The notes below the pieces were generated by a model that was given only the letters and a program-made list of their open reading frames with translations, did not search any database and was not told the DNA's origin. This document shows positions 16,562-25,436 of a stretch of 64,000 bases of DNA, piece by piece. Made by a program: the position numbers and the translations under genes. Numbering within the stretch: the stretch's first letter is position 1; every line of letters starts with the position of its first letter. Location: assembly GCA_964588725.1 (NCBI GenBank), contig CAZPQL010000003.1:24659-88658 (forward strand). The letters are read 5' to 3'. This DNA is from UBA5972 sp964588725. Its GTDB lineage: Bacteria > Pseudomonadota > Alphaproteobacteria > Rhodobacterales > Rhodobacteraceae.

Positions 16562-17550
16562 GACCGGAGATTTTTCGCAGAATCCTTGATCGCTGCGTAC
16601 TGACCACCGGACCGATAGCAGTACAGGTAACTTTCCAGAACCAATTCCATCGGTGTCGGTATAATTCCCAGATCGCTGAACGACTTGGCGTCATTGGCGA
16701 CGAGGTTGTCGTTACGCAATTGCCTGACCTGATCGCGGGTCAGAATCTTGTTGGTCACCAGACCAAGTGTCAGCTTTGCGCCCATATCCAAAAACCAGGC
16801 GTCCGCGTGTGCCATCCAAAACGGCAACCCGGCCAACAGCCGACGCCGACGCACGACCCGCAACATTTCGATCATCAGGTCTCGGAAACTGGCGGTTGTG
16901 GGCCCACCCAGCTCGTAGGTGCCCGCAGTCACACGACCAAACGCAGCCTGCGCCGCCACTTTGGCCACGTCATCCACGAAAACCGGTTGAAACCGGCTTT
17001 CAGCCCCCACAAGCGGCACCACCAAAGATAGGCTGGCCAGACGGGCAAAGCGGTTGAAAAACTGATCTTCTGCCCCAAAAATCACCGACGGGCGCAAGAT
17101 AATCACGTTGGAATGCGCCGCCAACACGGCCGCTTCGCCTGCGGCTTTGCTGCGCCCATAGGCGCTGTTGCTCGCTGTATCGGCGCCAATTGCCGACAGA
17201 TGTACCAAAGTCCCGACACCACAGGCATTGGCGTATTTGGCTATTCTGGCCGCGCCGTCCGCGTGCACCGCGGTAAAACTTTGCCGCTTGGTTTCATGCA
17301 AAACGCCTACGCAGTTGACAACAACGTCCGACCCGACGATCGCGGCCTTTGTCGATTCATCGTCACGTATATTTGCGAGCACGGGCTCGACCTGTCCCAC
17401 CGCGCCATACGTGCGGACAAACAGGGCCTCGTTCGGGCGCCGCACCGCGACTCGCACCCGCCAGCCCGCCTTGGCTAAACGGCGCGTTATGTAACGTCCG
17501 ACAAACCCCGAACCACCAAAAACTGTTGCTGTTTTCTGTCCGCCTGCCAT
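16552..17550 (-). CDS. Atypical SDR, complex I NDUFA9-like NAD(P)-binding protein
   Basis: A 332-residue protein. The ATG at 17550 is chosen because GGAGG lies 7 bases upstream and the Rossmann motif VFGGSGFVGRYI follows at once. Further motifs are VNCVGVLHE, HLSAIGAD, YGRSKAAGE and ILRPSVIFG, matching the NDUFA9/NmrA-like branch of SDR proteins widespread in alphaproteobacteria. These are linked to respiratory complex I or ubiquinone by homology only; catalytic activity is doubtful. It is transcribed alone, convergent with uppP and divergent from tRNA-Leu. Confidence 0.8.
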   Translation of the reverse strand: MAGGQKTATVFGGSGFVGRYITRRLAKAGWRVRVAVRRPNEALFVRTYGAVGQVEPVLANIRDDESTKAAIVGSDVVVNCVGVLHETKRQSFTAVHADGAARIAKYANACGVGTLVHLSAIGADTASNSAYGRSKAAGEAAVLAAHSNVIILRPSVIFGAEDQFFNRFARLASLSLVVPLVGAESRFQPVFVDDVAKVAAQAAFGRVTAGTYELGGPTTASFRDLMIEMLRVVRRRRLLAGLPFWMAHADAWFLDMGAKLTLGLVTNKILTRDQVRQLRNDNLVANDAKSFSDLGIIPTPMELVLESYLYCYRSGGQYAAIKDSAKNLRSQE

Positions 17551-17641
17551 CCCAACCTCCGGGAAAATTTCAGAGATATCACTAGCTGACGCAGCGCCCG
17601 CAAACAAGTTTGAATTAACGCCAATTCCCTGTCACCGCCCG

Positions 17642-17670
17642 TTGACAGCCGCAGGGCGCGCCTATAAATC
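17642..17670 (+). promoter_or_regulatory. Promoter of tRNA-Leu
   Basis: A consensus -35 TTGACA at 17642-17647 is followed by CTATAAATC. TATAAA (17663-17668) would be at a 15-bp spacing and TAAATC (17665-17670) at 17 bp. The mature tRNA begins 22 bases further on. A GC-rich stretch follows the -35. Confidence 0.65.
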
Positions 17671-17692
17671 CAACGCCACCGGCAAGACACCT

Positions 17693-17779
17693 GCCCAGGT
17701 GGCGGAATTGGTAGACGCGCTAGCTTCAGGTGCTAGTATTCGTATGGATGTGGAGGTTCGAGTCCTCTCCTGGGCACCA
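17693..17779 (+). tRNA. tRNA-Leu, anticodon CAG
   Basis: The 87-base gene has an acceptor stem GCCCAGG/CCTGGGC (17693-17699 with 17769-17775), an encoded CCA end, and a D-arm beginning GGCGGAATTGGTAGACGCGC. The anticodon loop TTCAGGT is enclosed by GCTAGC/GCTAGT. It has the long variable arm of class II tRNAs and a T-arm containing GGTTCGAGTCC. The anticodon CAG reads CUG leucine codons. It stands immediately beside the 3' end of the type II secretion cluster (gspM stop at 17799). Confidence 0.97.
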
Positions 17780-17798
17780 ATTACCCCTAAATTTCTTC

Positions 17799-18293
17799 TT
17801 ATCTTGCCGCGTCCGACAGCACGGTTGCGTCTACAAGCCCCGGGATCTCTGTTGCGTTGATGCGAAGCAACGCAATGCGATATCCGGCTTTCTGTTCCAA
17901 TTGTTCAAGCCATGACATCAGCTGTTCAAACTGAACCCCCGTAAAGGCGAGCTCGAAACTTTCGCTGTCGGGGCTCGACGTCACAAGCGTGTTAAGCCGC
18001 AAACCCGCGTCGATCAAAAGCGTTTCCACACCGCTCAGGCCAATCGGTGACGGGGCAGGCCCGGGGGCGTCTCCCTGTTCAAGCCGGGCATATTCCGCCA
18101 GCCGGTCCTGCGCCCAAATAGCATCATTTTGCGCGCTTTGCAGGATCGCGGCGGCGCTGACACGGCGATCGTGCAATGGGACAAGAACGCTGAAATACAC
18201 AAACGGGGGCAGAACGACAGTGACCAGCGCAACGATTAGCAGGCGCTCGCGCAGAGACAACCGCCCCAACCAGTCGGTTAGCCGGGCAATCAT
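17799..18293 (-). CDS. gspM: Type II secretion system protein GspM
   Basis: A 164-residue bitopic inner-membrane protein, part of the T2SS assembly platform with GspL. One membrane helix lies at about residues 17-38 after a basic N-terminus containing LSLRERLLI, the usual GspM opening. A periplasmic coiled and ferredoxin-like part follows (FTGVQFEQLMSWLEQL). Sequence identity in this family is low, so position as the last gene after gspL, with overlapping ends (18290-18293), carries much of the evidence. Confidence 0.85.
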   Translation of the reverse strand: MIARLTDWLGRLSLRERLLIVALVTVVLPPFVYFSVLVPLHDRRVSAAAILQSAQNDAIWAQDRLAEYARLEQGDAPGPAPSPIGLSGVETLLIDAGLRLNTLVTSSPDSESFELAFTGVQFEQLMSWLEQLEQKAGYRIALLRINATEIPGLVDATVLSDAAR

Positions 18294-19477
18294 TGGCCGC
18301 CACCGTCAAAAACAAGACGTGCCTCGGTGTCACCATCCCGATCCGACGTCGTGCGCAGTATACGAACATGCAATCCGCGTTGGCGTAATCCGGCGACAAG
18401 CTGGTCAAGCACCTTCAGGTTCTGCAAATGCAAATCCACGGCGATCACGCCGGGTGCCGGACCCAGAGTAACGGCACTTGGACTGGCGGCGTGCGCCACT
18501 ATTTCCTCGGCAACGTTACGCAGAATCTGCAGCGGCGCCAGAACGGTCCCGTCCGCGTCGGCCAGTGCCCGGCGTGCCGCGATCGCCCGCGCGACCTGAA
18601 CCCTAAGATTGATGACCGGTGCGTCATCCAGAATGTCACGGACAATAGCGGCCCGCGTGTTTTCGCGGATTTCCGTTGCCTGCGCGAGATCGCGACGCGT
18701 TTCCAGACCGATGGCCGCGCTCCACGCCACGGACCCGGCAATCAGCAACACAAGCGCACTTAACACCGCTTTCAAACGCGCCGTCGAACGTCTGGAATCC
18801 GCGTTCGGATCGACCGCAAAATTGACCGAAAGCTCCCCGTTGCTCATCACCGCAGGCACAAGCGATTTTGGAAGGTCCTCATGATTTTCCGTCTGTTGCA
18901 GCCCATCAAGCTGAGCAATCACGACATCGGGCAAAGCCGATTTTATCAAAATCCATCGCGGTGCTGCGCGGGCGCGTGCCTGCTCCAACAGCAGTGCGGC
19001 CAGATCAGTTTCGGCCGAAAACCCGTCCCGAAGACCAAGCCGCGCCATTATCTGATCGCCTTCCCGAGCGATCACCCACAAGCCTTCGGCACAGGGCAAC
19101 GCAAGATAGTCAGGCATAATTGCCTGACAACGCGCTTTGGCCGATCCGAGCGCCTGATACCAACCGGCCACCTGTGCGCGATCCGCCACCGCCGACCTCG
19201 TCCACCGTTCGTCGGTTTGGGTCAACTTGACCGGCCGCGCCTCCACTTCGCGCGCGGGCAGACTCAGCCGGTCCGCAACCTGTCGTAGCAACACTTCCAT
19301 CCGCGCTGCGCCGCGCAATTGGGCAGGCAGCGAAAAATTGATCAAAGGTGCGTCAGCCCCAGCGATCAGCGCCACAAATCCGCCCTTTTGCGGCGGGGGC
19401 GTTCCCGAATTCAGTCGCCAGAATATTGGCGTGGTAGTTGATTTATGCTGACCAAACAACTGCATGACGCTCATCAA
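18290..19477 (-). CDS. gspL: Type II secretion system protein GspL
   Basis: A 395-residue inner-membrane platform protein that links the GspE ATPase to GspM. It has a cytoplasmic actin-like N-terminal domain (about residues 25-225), one membrane helix near residues 240-258, and a periplasmic domain ending at 395. Its start overlaps the gspK stop by 4 bases and its stop overlaps the gspM start by 4 bases. The N-terminal domain is divergent, so the identification leans on topology and place in the operon. Confidence 0.85.
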   Translation of the reverse strand: MMSVMQLFGQHKSTTTPIFWRLNSGTPPPQKGGFVALIAGADAPLINFSLPAQLRGAARMEVLLRQVADRLSLPAREVEARPVKLTQTDERWTRSAVADRAQVAGWYQALGSAKARCQAIMPDYLALPCAEGLWVIAREGDQIMARLGLRDGFSAETDLAALLLEQARARAAPRWILIKSALPDVVIAQLDGLQQTENHEDLPKSLVPAVMSNGELSVNFAVDPNADSRRSTARLKAVLSALVLLIAGSVAWSAAIGLETRRDLAQATEIRENTRAAIVRDILDDAPVINLRVQVARAIAARRALADADGTVLAPLQILRNVAEEIVAHAASPSAVTLGPAPGVIAVDLHLQNLKVLDQLVAGLRQRGLHVRILRTTSDRDGDTEARLVFDGGGQ

Positions 19478-20358
19478 TCGGGTCTGGCAATGGAAAAGAC
19501 CACATTGGCCTGTTTTTGCTTGCCCACATTTTTCAGAACAACAGAACGTCCCAAAAGAGAGTTGTCAAGACGGGCTTCAATGTTGACCTCAAACCACTCG
19601 GACCGCCCATCAAGATCAAGCCCTTCGATCATCGAAGCGGCGTCTTCGACCAGTTCGGTGCGGGCCCAATCGACAAGCTCGTCTCCGTCAGCAACGGGAT
19701 GTCTGCGCAAGTATCCTACCATTTTTTCGCGGTCGGTGCGGGGCAGTTCGGGCAACAATACCTGCCAAAGTTTCGCGGATATTGTGTTGGCGTTCATTCC
19801 TGTTTCGACCGGCAACGCCGCAAGCAATGGCAATAGACGATTAAACGCAACAGCGCTGCCGGGAAACAAGTGCTGCAACTGACCTGCGTAAATGAATCCA
19901 CCTTCCTGAACGGGGTCCGCATTATCATTGGTGGCGATCATATCTTCAATAAATTTGTTTACGACAGCAGGCGAAAGACCGTTCGCAAGCGCAAGTTCCT
20001 GAAAAGCTGCTTGCATAATATCGTTGTCCGGTTCTGCAAGTGTATTCACGTTGAGCCGTCCCTGCAGGTCCGAAATCTGCCACGCTGCGGTGGCTGTGCC
20101 AATTCTCACGCCTTTGTGCGCGCGGGCCCAGGCCTGTCGCAAGTGTATGGGTCCGTCCACCGGAAGGTTCGCCAATATCACTTTTGTCTCGTCCAGCGCG
20201 CCGTCGATGGCCAGTGCTGTCTCGTCAGCCTGAAAATTGCGCGCGATTTGGTTGCGACCGTGTTCGGCGCGCTGTAGCACTTTGACGGAAATGCCGGCAA
20301 TCACTGCGACAACAATAAGAACATTGATCAGGGCAACGCCGCGGTTCGGTGTCTTCAT
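19474..20358 (-). CDS. gspK: Type II secretion minor pseudopilin GspK
   Basis: A 294-residue minor pseudopilin that caps the pseudopilus tip. A short leader ends in Gly7, followed by a hydrophobic helix starting VALINVLIV; position +5 is Asn rather than Glu, which is typical of GspK. The large periplasmic domain contains DLQGRLNVNTL, the known GspK signature, and a helical region including KFIEDMIATNDNADP. It overlaps gspJ (4 bases) and gspL (4 bases). Confidence 0.93.
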   Translation of the reverse strand: MKTPNRGVALINVLIVVAVIAGISVKVLQRAEHGRNQIARNFQADETALAIDGALDETKVILANLPVDGPIHLRQAWARAHKGVRIGTATAAWQISDLQGRLNVNTLAEPDNDIMQAAFQELALANGLSPAVVNKFIEDMIATNDNADPVQEGGFIYAGQLQHLFPGSAVAFNRLLPLLAALPVETGMNANTISAKLWQVLLPELPRTDREKMVGYLRRHPVADGDELVDWARTELVEDAASMIEGLDLDGRSEWFEVNIEARLDNSLLGRSVVLKNVGKQKQANVVFSIARPD

Positions 20359-20885
20359 CGCGTGACTACCACCCGAAGCAGACCCAGTTCGCCATGGTCG
20401 ACTGTCACTTCAAATGCCTCCGGCAAAATGTCGCCTGCAGGTACAGCGTTGTTCGCGCGGGTTAAAAAAACGATATTCAGCGATTTGACCTGACTAAGAA
20501 CAGGTTGATCGTCGGGTATGGAGCCATGTTGACGACGGACCAGTTTCGCGTCCTGAACGAACCAGTCCACCCGCACAAAACTATCGCGATTCTCGTTTGG
20601 CAAAAGCTGCGCTCCACCGCGAATCACGCTAAAACCCTGCGGAATAAGGCGAAAGCTTTTGGGTCGGTCTTCCGAGGTGCCGAAACCAGCCGGAGCGGCT
20701 GCCTCCAGATCGCGGCGCAATAACGCGAATGTGTGCATCAATGCGCGATTCTGGGTGGTTTGCTGCGCCATCAAATCGTTTTGGTGCACCACCGAAGTCA
20801 ATCCATTAAAGGCCATCTGCGCGACAAAGACGAACAGCGCCGTCGCGATCAGTAACTCGATTAACGTGAATCCCCGTTCGCCCAT
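20355..20885 (-). CDS. gspJ: Type II secretion minor pseudopilin GspJ
   Basis: A 176-residue minor pseudopilin. The ATG at 20885 gives a compact leader MGERG before the N-methylation motif FTLIELLIA (Glu at +5); the longer frame adds 20 unlikely residues and overlaps gspI. A hydrophobic helix and a beta-rich periplasmic domain follow. It is expected to form the tip complex with GspI and GspK. It starts 4 bases after the gspI stop. Confidence 0.92.
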   Translation of the reverse strand: MGERGFTLIELLIATALFVFVAQMAFNGLTSVVHQNDLMAQQTTQNRALMHTFALLRRDLEAAAPAGFGTSEDRPKSFRLIPQGFSVIRGGAQLLPNENRDSFVRVDWFVQDAKLVRRQHGSIPDDQPVLSQVKSLNIVFLTRANNAVPAGDILPEAFEVTVDHGELGLLRVVVTR

Positions 20886-20889
20886 AATA

Positions 20890-21249
20890 TCAATCGGGCA
20901 CTGACGCCATAACGCGGGCGCCGGGGCTGCCGGTCCTGTTGACAACGATTTCGACCGCTACCATGCCCCTGTTTACCGCCCTTCCCTTGACCGCTACCGA
21001 CATCAAAAACGGGCCCTGCCGAACTTTGGAGGCCAAAGAGCGGCCCGTAGTCATGCCAATCAAGCGCAATTCTGCCACGCGATTAAGCGCGACTTGATGG
21101 GCAAGAATGCGATCAAGCTGGCTGCCAAGACTGTTTTGCGCCGCTTGGATCGTAGTCCAAGTCGCCATCATTGCTATAGCGAGCACAGATACTGCCACCA
21201 TCAATTCAATCAAGGTAAACCCCTTGGAATGGTTCAGCCGTCGGTACAT
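20890..21249 (-). CDS. gspI: Type II secretion minor pseudopilin GspI
   Basis: A 119-residue minor pseudopilin. From the ATG at 21249 the leader MYRRLNHSKG precedes FTLIELMVAVSVLAIAM, with Glu at +5. The family features LNRVAELRL and the short C-terminal beta domain fit GspI, which nucleates the pseudopilus tip. Its start overlaps the gspH 3' end by 16 bases, suggesting tight translational coupling. Confidence 0.92.
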   Translation of the reverse strand: MYRRLNHSKGFTLIELMVAVSVLAIAMMATWTTIQAAQNSLGSQLDRILAHQVALNRVAELRLIGMTTGRSLASKVRQGPFLMSVAVKGRAVNRGMVAVEIVVNRTGSPGARVMASVPD

Positions 21250-21725
21250 TCTATCTCTCCTGTTAAGGCGTGCCGACACGTGGCTGTTTCAGACCTGCGG
21301 CGCACGGTCAGACTAAATCCGGTCACGCGCCCATCGGGCAGAAAAAGAATCGGCGGCTGGCCGGCCAAGGTTGTCGGCAGATGCACCTGTCTTCTTATCG
21401 TCCACTCCAAACCGATGTCGCGCCAATTTCGGCTTTTCTGCTTTGTCCAGCGCCCTGTGGAACGATCAAAGGCCAGAATTTGCCACCCCGACCGGACAGG
21501 GCGCAAGGCACGCCGTTGCCGCGTCAGTATGGCGTCGTCGCGGGCATTGTCAAAATCTTCGGTCAATGCCTTGGTCAGCCTGCCAGGCGCGTTTGACTCC
21601 CGACCCGCAAAAGAATCACGCGCGGGTGATGAAAACCCGACTGCAACGGCAAATGCCGCCATTATCGAAATGACGATCAAAAGCTCGATCAGCGTGAATC
21701 CCGAAACCTGCCGGGCCTTACTCAT
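21234..21725 (-). CDS. gspH: Type II secretion minor pseudopilin GspH
   Basis: A 163-residue minor pseudopilin starting at ATG 21725, inside the 3' end of gspG (8-base overlap). The leader MSKARQVSG is followed by FTLIELLIVISIMAAF (Glu at +5). The periplasmic part contains LTKALTEDFDNARDDAILTRQ and LPDGRVTGF, typical of GspH. It joins the shaft to the tip complex. Confidence 0.92.
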   Translation of the reverse strand: MSKARQVSGFTLIELLIVISIMAAFAVAVGFSSPARDSFAGRESNAPGRLTKALTEDFDNARDDAILTRQRRALRPVRSGWQILAFDRSTGRWTKQKSRNWRDIGLEWTIRRQVHLPTTLAGQPPILFLPDGRVTGFSLTVRRRSETATCRHALTGEIECTDG

Positions 21726-22185
21726 CTTGCCAATTAGTGATGTCGGCGTCTGTCCCTGTGCCGCCTGCCTGACCATCCACGCCAAGGCTGAACAGATCAA
21801 AGGTTCCGTGTTCTCCCGGTGTCAGGTATAGATAGGGCCGACCCCAGGGATCATCGGGCAATCGGTTTATATATCCGCTTTCGGCCCAGTTGCGCGGCAC
21901 CGGCTGTTTTTTGGGTTTTTCCACCAGCGCGGTCAGCCCTTGCTCGGTCGATGGATAGCTTCCCGTGTCCAGACGGTACAAGTTCAAAGCAGACGATATC
22001 GCCGCGATATCGGCGCTGGCCCGCGCCACGCGCGCCTGATCGGGCCGATCGATCACCCGCGGAACGATCGCCACGGCAAGCAGCGCCAGAATAACCACAA
22101 CGACCATGAGCTCGATCAGTGTCAGGCCGGCATCGGCGCGCCACCTGCCTTTGGATAGCAGAGGCTCAACTGTCGACGGTTCCAT
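21718..22185 (-). CDS. gspG: Type II secretion major pseudopilin GspG
   Basis: The 155-residue main subunit of the pseudopilus. The leader is long (20 residues, with several basic residues) and ends in Gly, followed by LTLIELMVVVVILALLA. The soluble domain has YRLDTGSYPSTEQGL, LPDDPWGRPY and the C-terminal GVDGQ...ADITNW calcium-binding region conserved in GspG. AAAGGC precedes the ATG. It is first of the gspGHIJKLM block and divergent from the prepilin peptidase gene. Confidence 0.95.
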   Translation of the reverse strand: MEPSTVEPLLSKGRWRADAGLTLIELMVVVVILALLAVAIVPRVIDRPDQARVARASADIAAISSALNLYRLDTGSYPSTEQGLTALVEKPKKQPVPRNWAESGYINRLPDDPWGRPYLYLTPGEHGTFDLFSLGVDGQAGGTGTDADITNWQDE

Positions 22186-22274
22186 TTTTTTGCCTTTAAG
22201 TCCAACGAGTTCGACCGTAATACTTGTGATAATTAGCCAAATCGATCGGCCCGCGCAACCAAAATCAGCTTTGT

Positions 22275-23039
22275 ATGCCTATGGTCCTGACCATATTGAT
22301 AGTCCTTTTGGGTCCCGCTGCGGGGTCGTTTGCAGCGCTTGTAGCCGAGCGTAGTATACGCGGTGAGGCCATTTTTTTTGACCGCTCGCGTTGCGTCGAT
22401 TGCGGCGTCAAATTACGTGCTGGCGATCTTGTTCCTATTGTGTCGTATCTGCTGAAAAACGCACGCTGTTCGACCTGTGGCACGCCAATACCACCGGTCT
22501 TGATTCAGTCGGAAATAGTCGGGTTGATTATGGCGATCGCTGCAATTGCCAGCCAACCCGACCCATTACGCGCCGGTGTCATGGCGATTTGGCTGTGGTC
22601 CCTGCTGGCACTGGCCGTTGCAGATCTCCGGTTTTTCCGCCTTCCGGATTCACTGGTGCTGGCGTGCGCCGTGGCGGGGATGGCGCTGGCGCTGTTGGGT
22701 GACACAAACGACTGGGCTCAACTTGGAGCACGTTTCTACCGTTTGACAGCGGGTGCGGTGGTTGGTGGCGGTGCTTTCATGACATTGCGGGTTGGGTATC
22801 GTTTGCTGCGCGGGCGCGAGGGCATGGGTCTTGGAGACGTCAAACTGATGGCTGCAATTGGTTTGGCGCTTGGCGCGCCGGCGCTGGCGTGGGTTGGTTT
22901 GCTCGCGGCGTTATCGACGTTCATTTTGTCCGGGTTGCGGGCAGTCCGCAAAGGCCGCCCCTTGCGGCGACTTGGGCGGGTGCCCTTTGGCGCGGCCCTG
23001 GCTTTGGCGGCAGCGGCCACCGCAGTTGCAGGTCTATGA
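22275..23039 (+). CDS. gspO: Prepilin peptidase / N-methyltransferase GspO (PilD)
   Basis: A 254-residue membrane aspartyl protease that cleaves the leaders of GspG-K and methylates the new N-termini. It shows two zinc-type CxxC pairs in the first cytoplasmic loop (CVDC and CSTC) and the catalytic aspartates in ADLRFFRLPD and GMGLGDVKLM. About seven hydrophobic segments are present. It is divergent from gspG and is the only prepilin peptidase seen here. The start may be this ATG or the one two codons later. Confidence 0.94.
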   Translation: MPMVLTILIVLLGPAAGSFAALVAERSIRGEAIFFDRSRCVDCGVKLRAGDLVPIVSYLLKNARCSTCGTPIPPVLIQSEIVGLIMAIAAIASQPDPLRAGVMAIWLWSLLALAVADLRFFRLPDSLVLACAVAGMALALLGDTNDWAQLGARFYRLTAGAVVGGGAFMTLRVGYRLLRGREGMGLGDVKLMAAIGLALGAPALAWVGLLAALSTFILSGLRAVRKGRPLRRLGRVPFGAALALAAAATAVAGL

Positions 23040-23161
23040 TCAGAGATCACGTACCGCATGTTTTGCATTCTTTGTTCTGGAAACAATATGTAAATATTGG
23101 TACGATGCGCAGACGGGTGGGGAAAATAAGCGCAGAGTTATAGTTTTAAATGGAGCACATT

Positions 23162-24130
23162 ATGAACATCAAAAAATTCGCCGTGGTTTCGGCATGTATT
23201 CTGCTGGCATCGCCGGCCTATTCAGCCGAGCAGGAAACACTGGTCGCGGGCGCGCCGTCGTCGGTTGCCGGAGCGAATTCCTTGCCCGGCGGAGGCGACA
23301 ACGGGGTAAAAGCGGGCGATCACTTTGTCGGGATCGACAGCGTTACGAGTGGAGCGCTTCAGGCGCAAGGCGTTACATTGGAAGATGTTGAACCCGGTCC
23401 ACACCCGCTTTCCGAACTGGTGAAAAGCGAACTTGCCGGCGCAGGGGCCGAGTCTGTGATCAATTTCGACGCGCGACTGCGCCAGAATACAACTCAGTAC
23501 CCCCAGCGGGCGATCGTTTACATTACCAGAAATGGATTTCAGCACTGTACCGGCTGGATGATCGGCGCCGACACGCTTGCGACGGCCGGGCATTGCGTTC
23601 ACACTGGCGGATCAAGCGGTAGTTTTTACGCCGCGTCCAGTTTCAGGGTCTACCCCGGTTACGATCTTGGAACGGGCGCTTTGGGGTCGTGTACGGTATC
23701 TCAAACCTTCGCCAGCAGCTTTTGGACTTCGACCGGAGGTCCGGCGAACGACTGGGGCGCAATGAAGCTAAATTGCACGGTCGGCAATTCCTCGGGATGG
23801 TTCGGGCTGTACAGCAAGAACCGGTTCAAGGGCGAACCAGCGATTATCAGCGGATATCCCGGCGACATACCGGGTAAACAAATGCTGGGTGCGGATAAAA
23901 TCCGGGCGACACAAACCAACCGCCTTTGTTACCGTGTCGATACGGCTGGTGGTCAAAGCGGCAGTCCCATTTTTCACGATCGGAAAAAGGCGACCCACAG
24001 TACCGGTTTCTGGGCCTTTGGAATACACGCTTACGGCGCGGGAACCTGCGGTGGAAAATCCAACATGAACAGCGGCACATGGATCACAAAGTCCAGAATT
24101 ACGCTGCTTAAGAGTATTATCAACATGTAG
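23162..24130 (+). CDS. Secreted trypsin-fold serine protease, glutamyl endopeptidase-like
   Basis: A 322-residue exported protease. The ATG at 23162 has GGAG 8 bases upstream and starts a Sec signal ending near AYSA. A propeptide of about 85 residues precedes a chymotrypsin-fold domain with His144 (TAGHC), Asp197 (NDWGAMKL) and Ser266 (GGQSGSP). YPG, SGYPGD and YRVDTAGGQSGSP recall Bacillus glutamyl endopeptidases (family S1B). Several cysteines suggest periplasmic disulfides. It lies inside the type II secretion cluster, downstream of gspO, and is a likely substrate of that system; this last point is inference. Confidence 0.88.
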   Translation: MNIKKFAVVSACILLASPAYSAEQETLVAGAPSSVAGANSLPGGGDNGVKAGDHFVGIDSVTSGALQAQGVTLEDVEPGPHPLSELVKSELAGAGAESVINFDARLRQNTTQYPQRAIVYITRNGFQHCTGWMIGADTLATAGHCVHTGGSSGSFYAASSFRVYPGYDLGTGALGSCTVSQTFASSFWTSTGGPANDWGAMKLNCTVGNSSGWFGLYSKNRFKGEPAIISGYPGDIPGKQMLGADKIRATQTNRLCYRVDTAGGQSGSPIFHDRKKATHSTGFWAFGIHAYGAGTCGGKSNMNSGTWITKSRITLLKSIINM

Positions 24131-24163
24131 GCCGTTTGAAGTCTGCCCTATTCCAGACACGCT

Positions 24164-24204
24164 ACCGGCGCTCGTGATTTTGCAATTGTGAGCGCCGGTT
24201 TTAT
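24164..24204 (+). terminator. Rho-independent terminator after the secreted protease gene
   Basis: An inverted repeat ACCGGCGCTC (24164-24173) and GAGCGCCGGT (24190-24199), a perfect 10-bp GC-rich stem with a 16-base loop, is followed by TTTATTT. It is placed 33 bases after the protease stop and before the convergent gspF end. Confidence 0.85.
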
Positions 24205-24224
24205 TTGGCAAACACCAGAGCGGT

Positions 24225-25436
24225 TCAACCGGCAATGAGCGATTGCAGATCAAAAATTGGCAGCAAGATCGCCAGAACGACCGACAGAACTAACAATCCG
24301 ACCGCAACCATTGCTGCGGGTTCCAGAATGGTTGTCAGCCGTTTGCGATCTGCCGACAACCAGTTCTCCGCTAGATCCGCTGCCCGGCTGGAAATGGTGT
24401 CCAACTTCCCCGAAGCTTCACCCGCCTGCAACAGCTGCTTGGCCACGGGATGCAGAAAACTGATACCTGCCAGTGCCGTGGTAAGGCTTTCACCACGGCG
24501 CAACAGTTGACTGGCCTGTGTCGCTTCTGAATGAAACGCCCTGATCGCCAGAACATCGGCAGCATGTTCAAGCGCATCTGTCAGCGGCAACCGGCTGTTC
24601 ACAACCAGTGCGAATGTGCGCAAATACGACGCCGCAGACGACATACGAATCAATCGACCGACCAGAGGGAAGCGCAGCAAAACCCCATCGCGACGCTGGC
24701 GTAAGCCGGGCGTTCGGGCGATCGCCACCATTGACACAGTCACGGCCAATAAACCGGCAACGATCAAGGGCCAGCCCGTTCGTACCCCCTCTACCACCGC
24801 CAGAGCCAAAACCGTCAGTGCTGGGAGCGGGTGATTGGACGCTTCAAACATGGCCGTTATTTCCGGCAACACCGTCACCATAAGCACGCCGGATACTGTC
24901 ACTGCAACAACCGTTACAAAAGCAGGATATACCAGCGCAGTGGCAATAGCAGCCCGGTCCTGAGCGCGGCTTTCCATGTGATCGGCCAACGATGAAAAAA
25001 CCGCCAGGAAATCACCCGCGCTTTCGCCCGACCTCACGGCGGCAAGATACCACGCCGGCAATCCGTTGGCAGCTTTTTCAAGCGCCTCAGCGAGTGATCC
25101 ACCCTCCAGCAGAGCCGCCCGGGCTTCGCTGGCCAATCGTCCGGTTTTCGATGCGCCCGCCGTTTCCTGCACAGCCTCGAGCGCGACTTCTACGGTCAAC
25201 CCCGCCGCCAGCAGCACAACGAACTGGCGCGTAAAAACCGACAAAGCGTCCTTGTCTATCCGCCGCGAAAACCAGCTGCCAGGCCATGAAATCGCTGCGC
25301 TCGACTCCGCAATCTTGCCGGGAACAAGCCCCTGCGCTGCCAGCCGCCTGGCGACCTCGGCCTCGTCCGGGGCCTGAATGTGCCCACGCCTTCGCCGTCC
25401 GCTTGATGTGTAGGCGCTATAGGCAAAGGTTTTCAC
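24225..25436 (-). CDS. gspF: Type II secretion inner-membrane protein GspF
   Basis: The 403-residue polytopic platform protein. Two repeated cytoplasmic GspF domains (about residues 70-190 and 270-395) contain FTRQFVVLLAAGL and LRTFALVVNSRLPL, plus three membrane helices. The C-terminus ILLPIFDLQSLI is typical. It begins inside the last codons of gspE (4-base overlap) and ends the gspCDEF block. Confidence 0.95.
   Translation of the reverse strand: MKTFAYSAYTSSGRRRRGHIQAPDEAEVARRLAAQGLVPGKIAESSAAISWPGSWFSRRIDKDALSVFTRQFVVLLAAGLTVEVALEAVQETAGASKTGRLASEARAALLEGGSLAEALEKAANGLPAWYLAAVRSGESAGDFLAVFSSLADHMESRAQDRAAIATALVYPAFVTVVAVTVSGVLMVTVLPEITAMFEASNHPLPALTVLALAVVEGVRTGWPLIVAGLLAVTVSMVAIARTPGLRQRRDGVLLRFPLVGRLIRMSSAASYLRTFALVVNSRLPLTDALEHAADVLAIRAFHSEATQASQLLRRGESLTTALAGISFLHPVAKQLLQAGEASGKLDTISSRAADLAENWLSADRKRLTTILEPAAMVAVGLLVLSVVLAILLPIFDLQSLIAG

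Noticed and set aside
23041..23150. Possible extra small gene between gspO and the protease
   Set aside because: Only short frames without ribosome sites are present; the stretch is more likely the protease promoter region.
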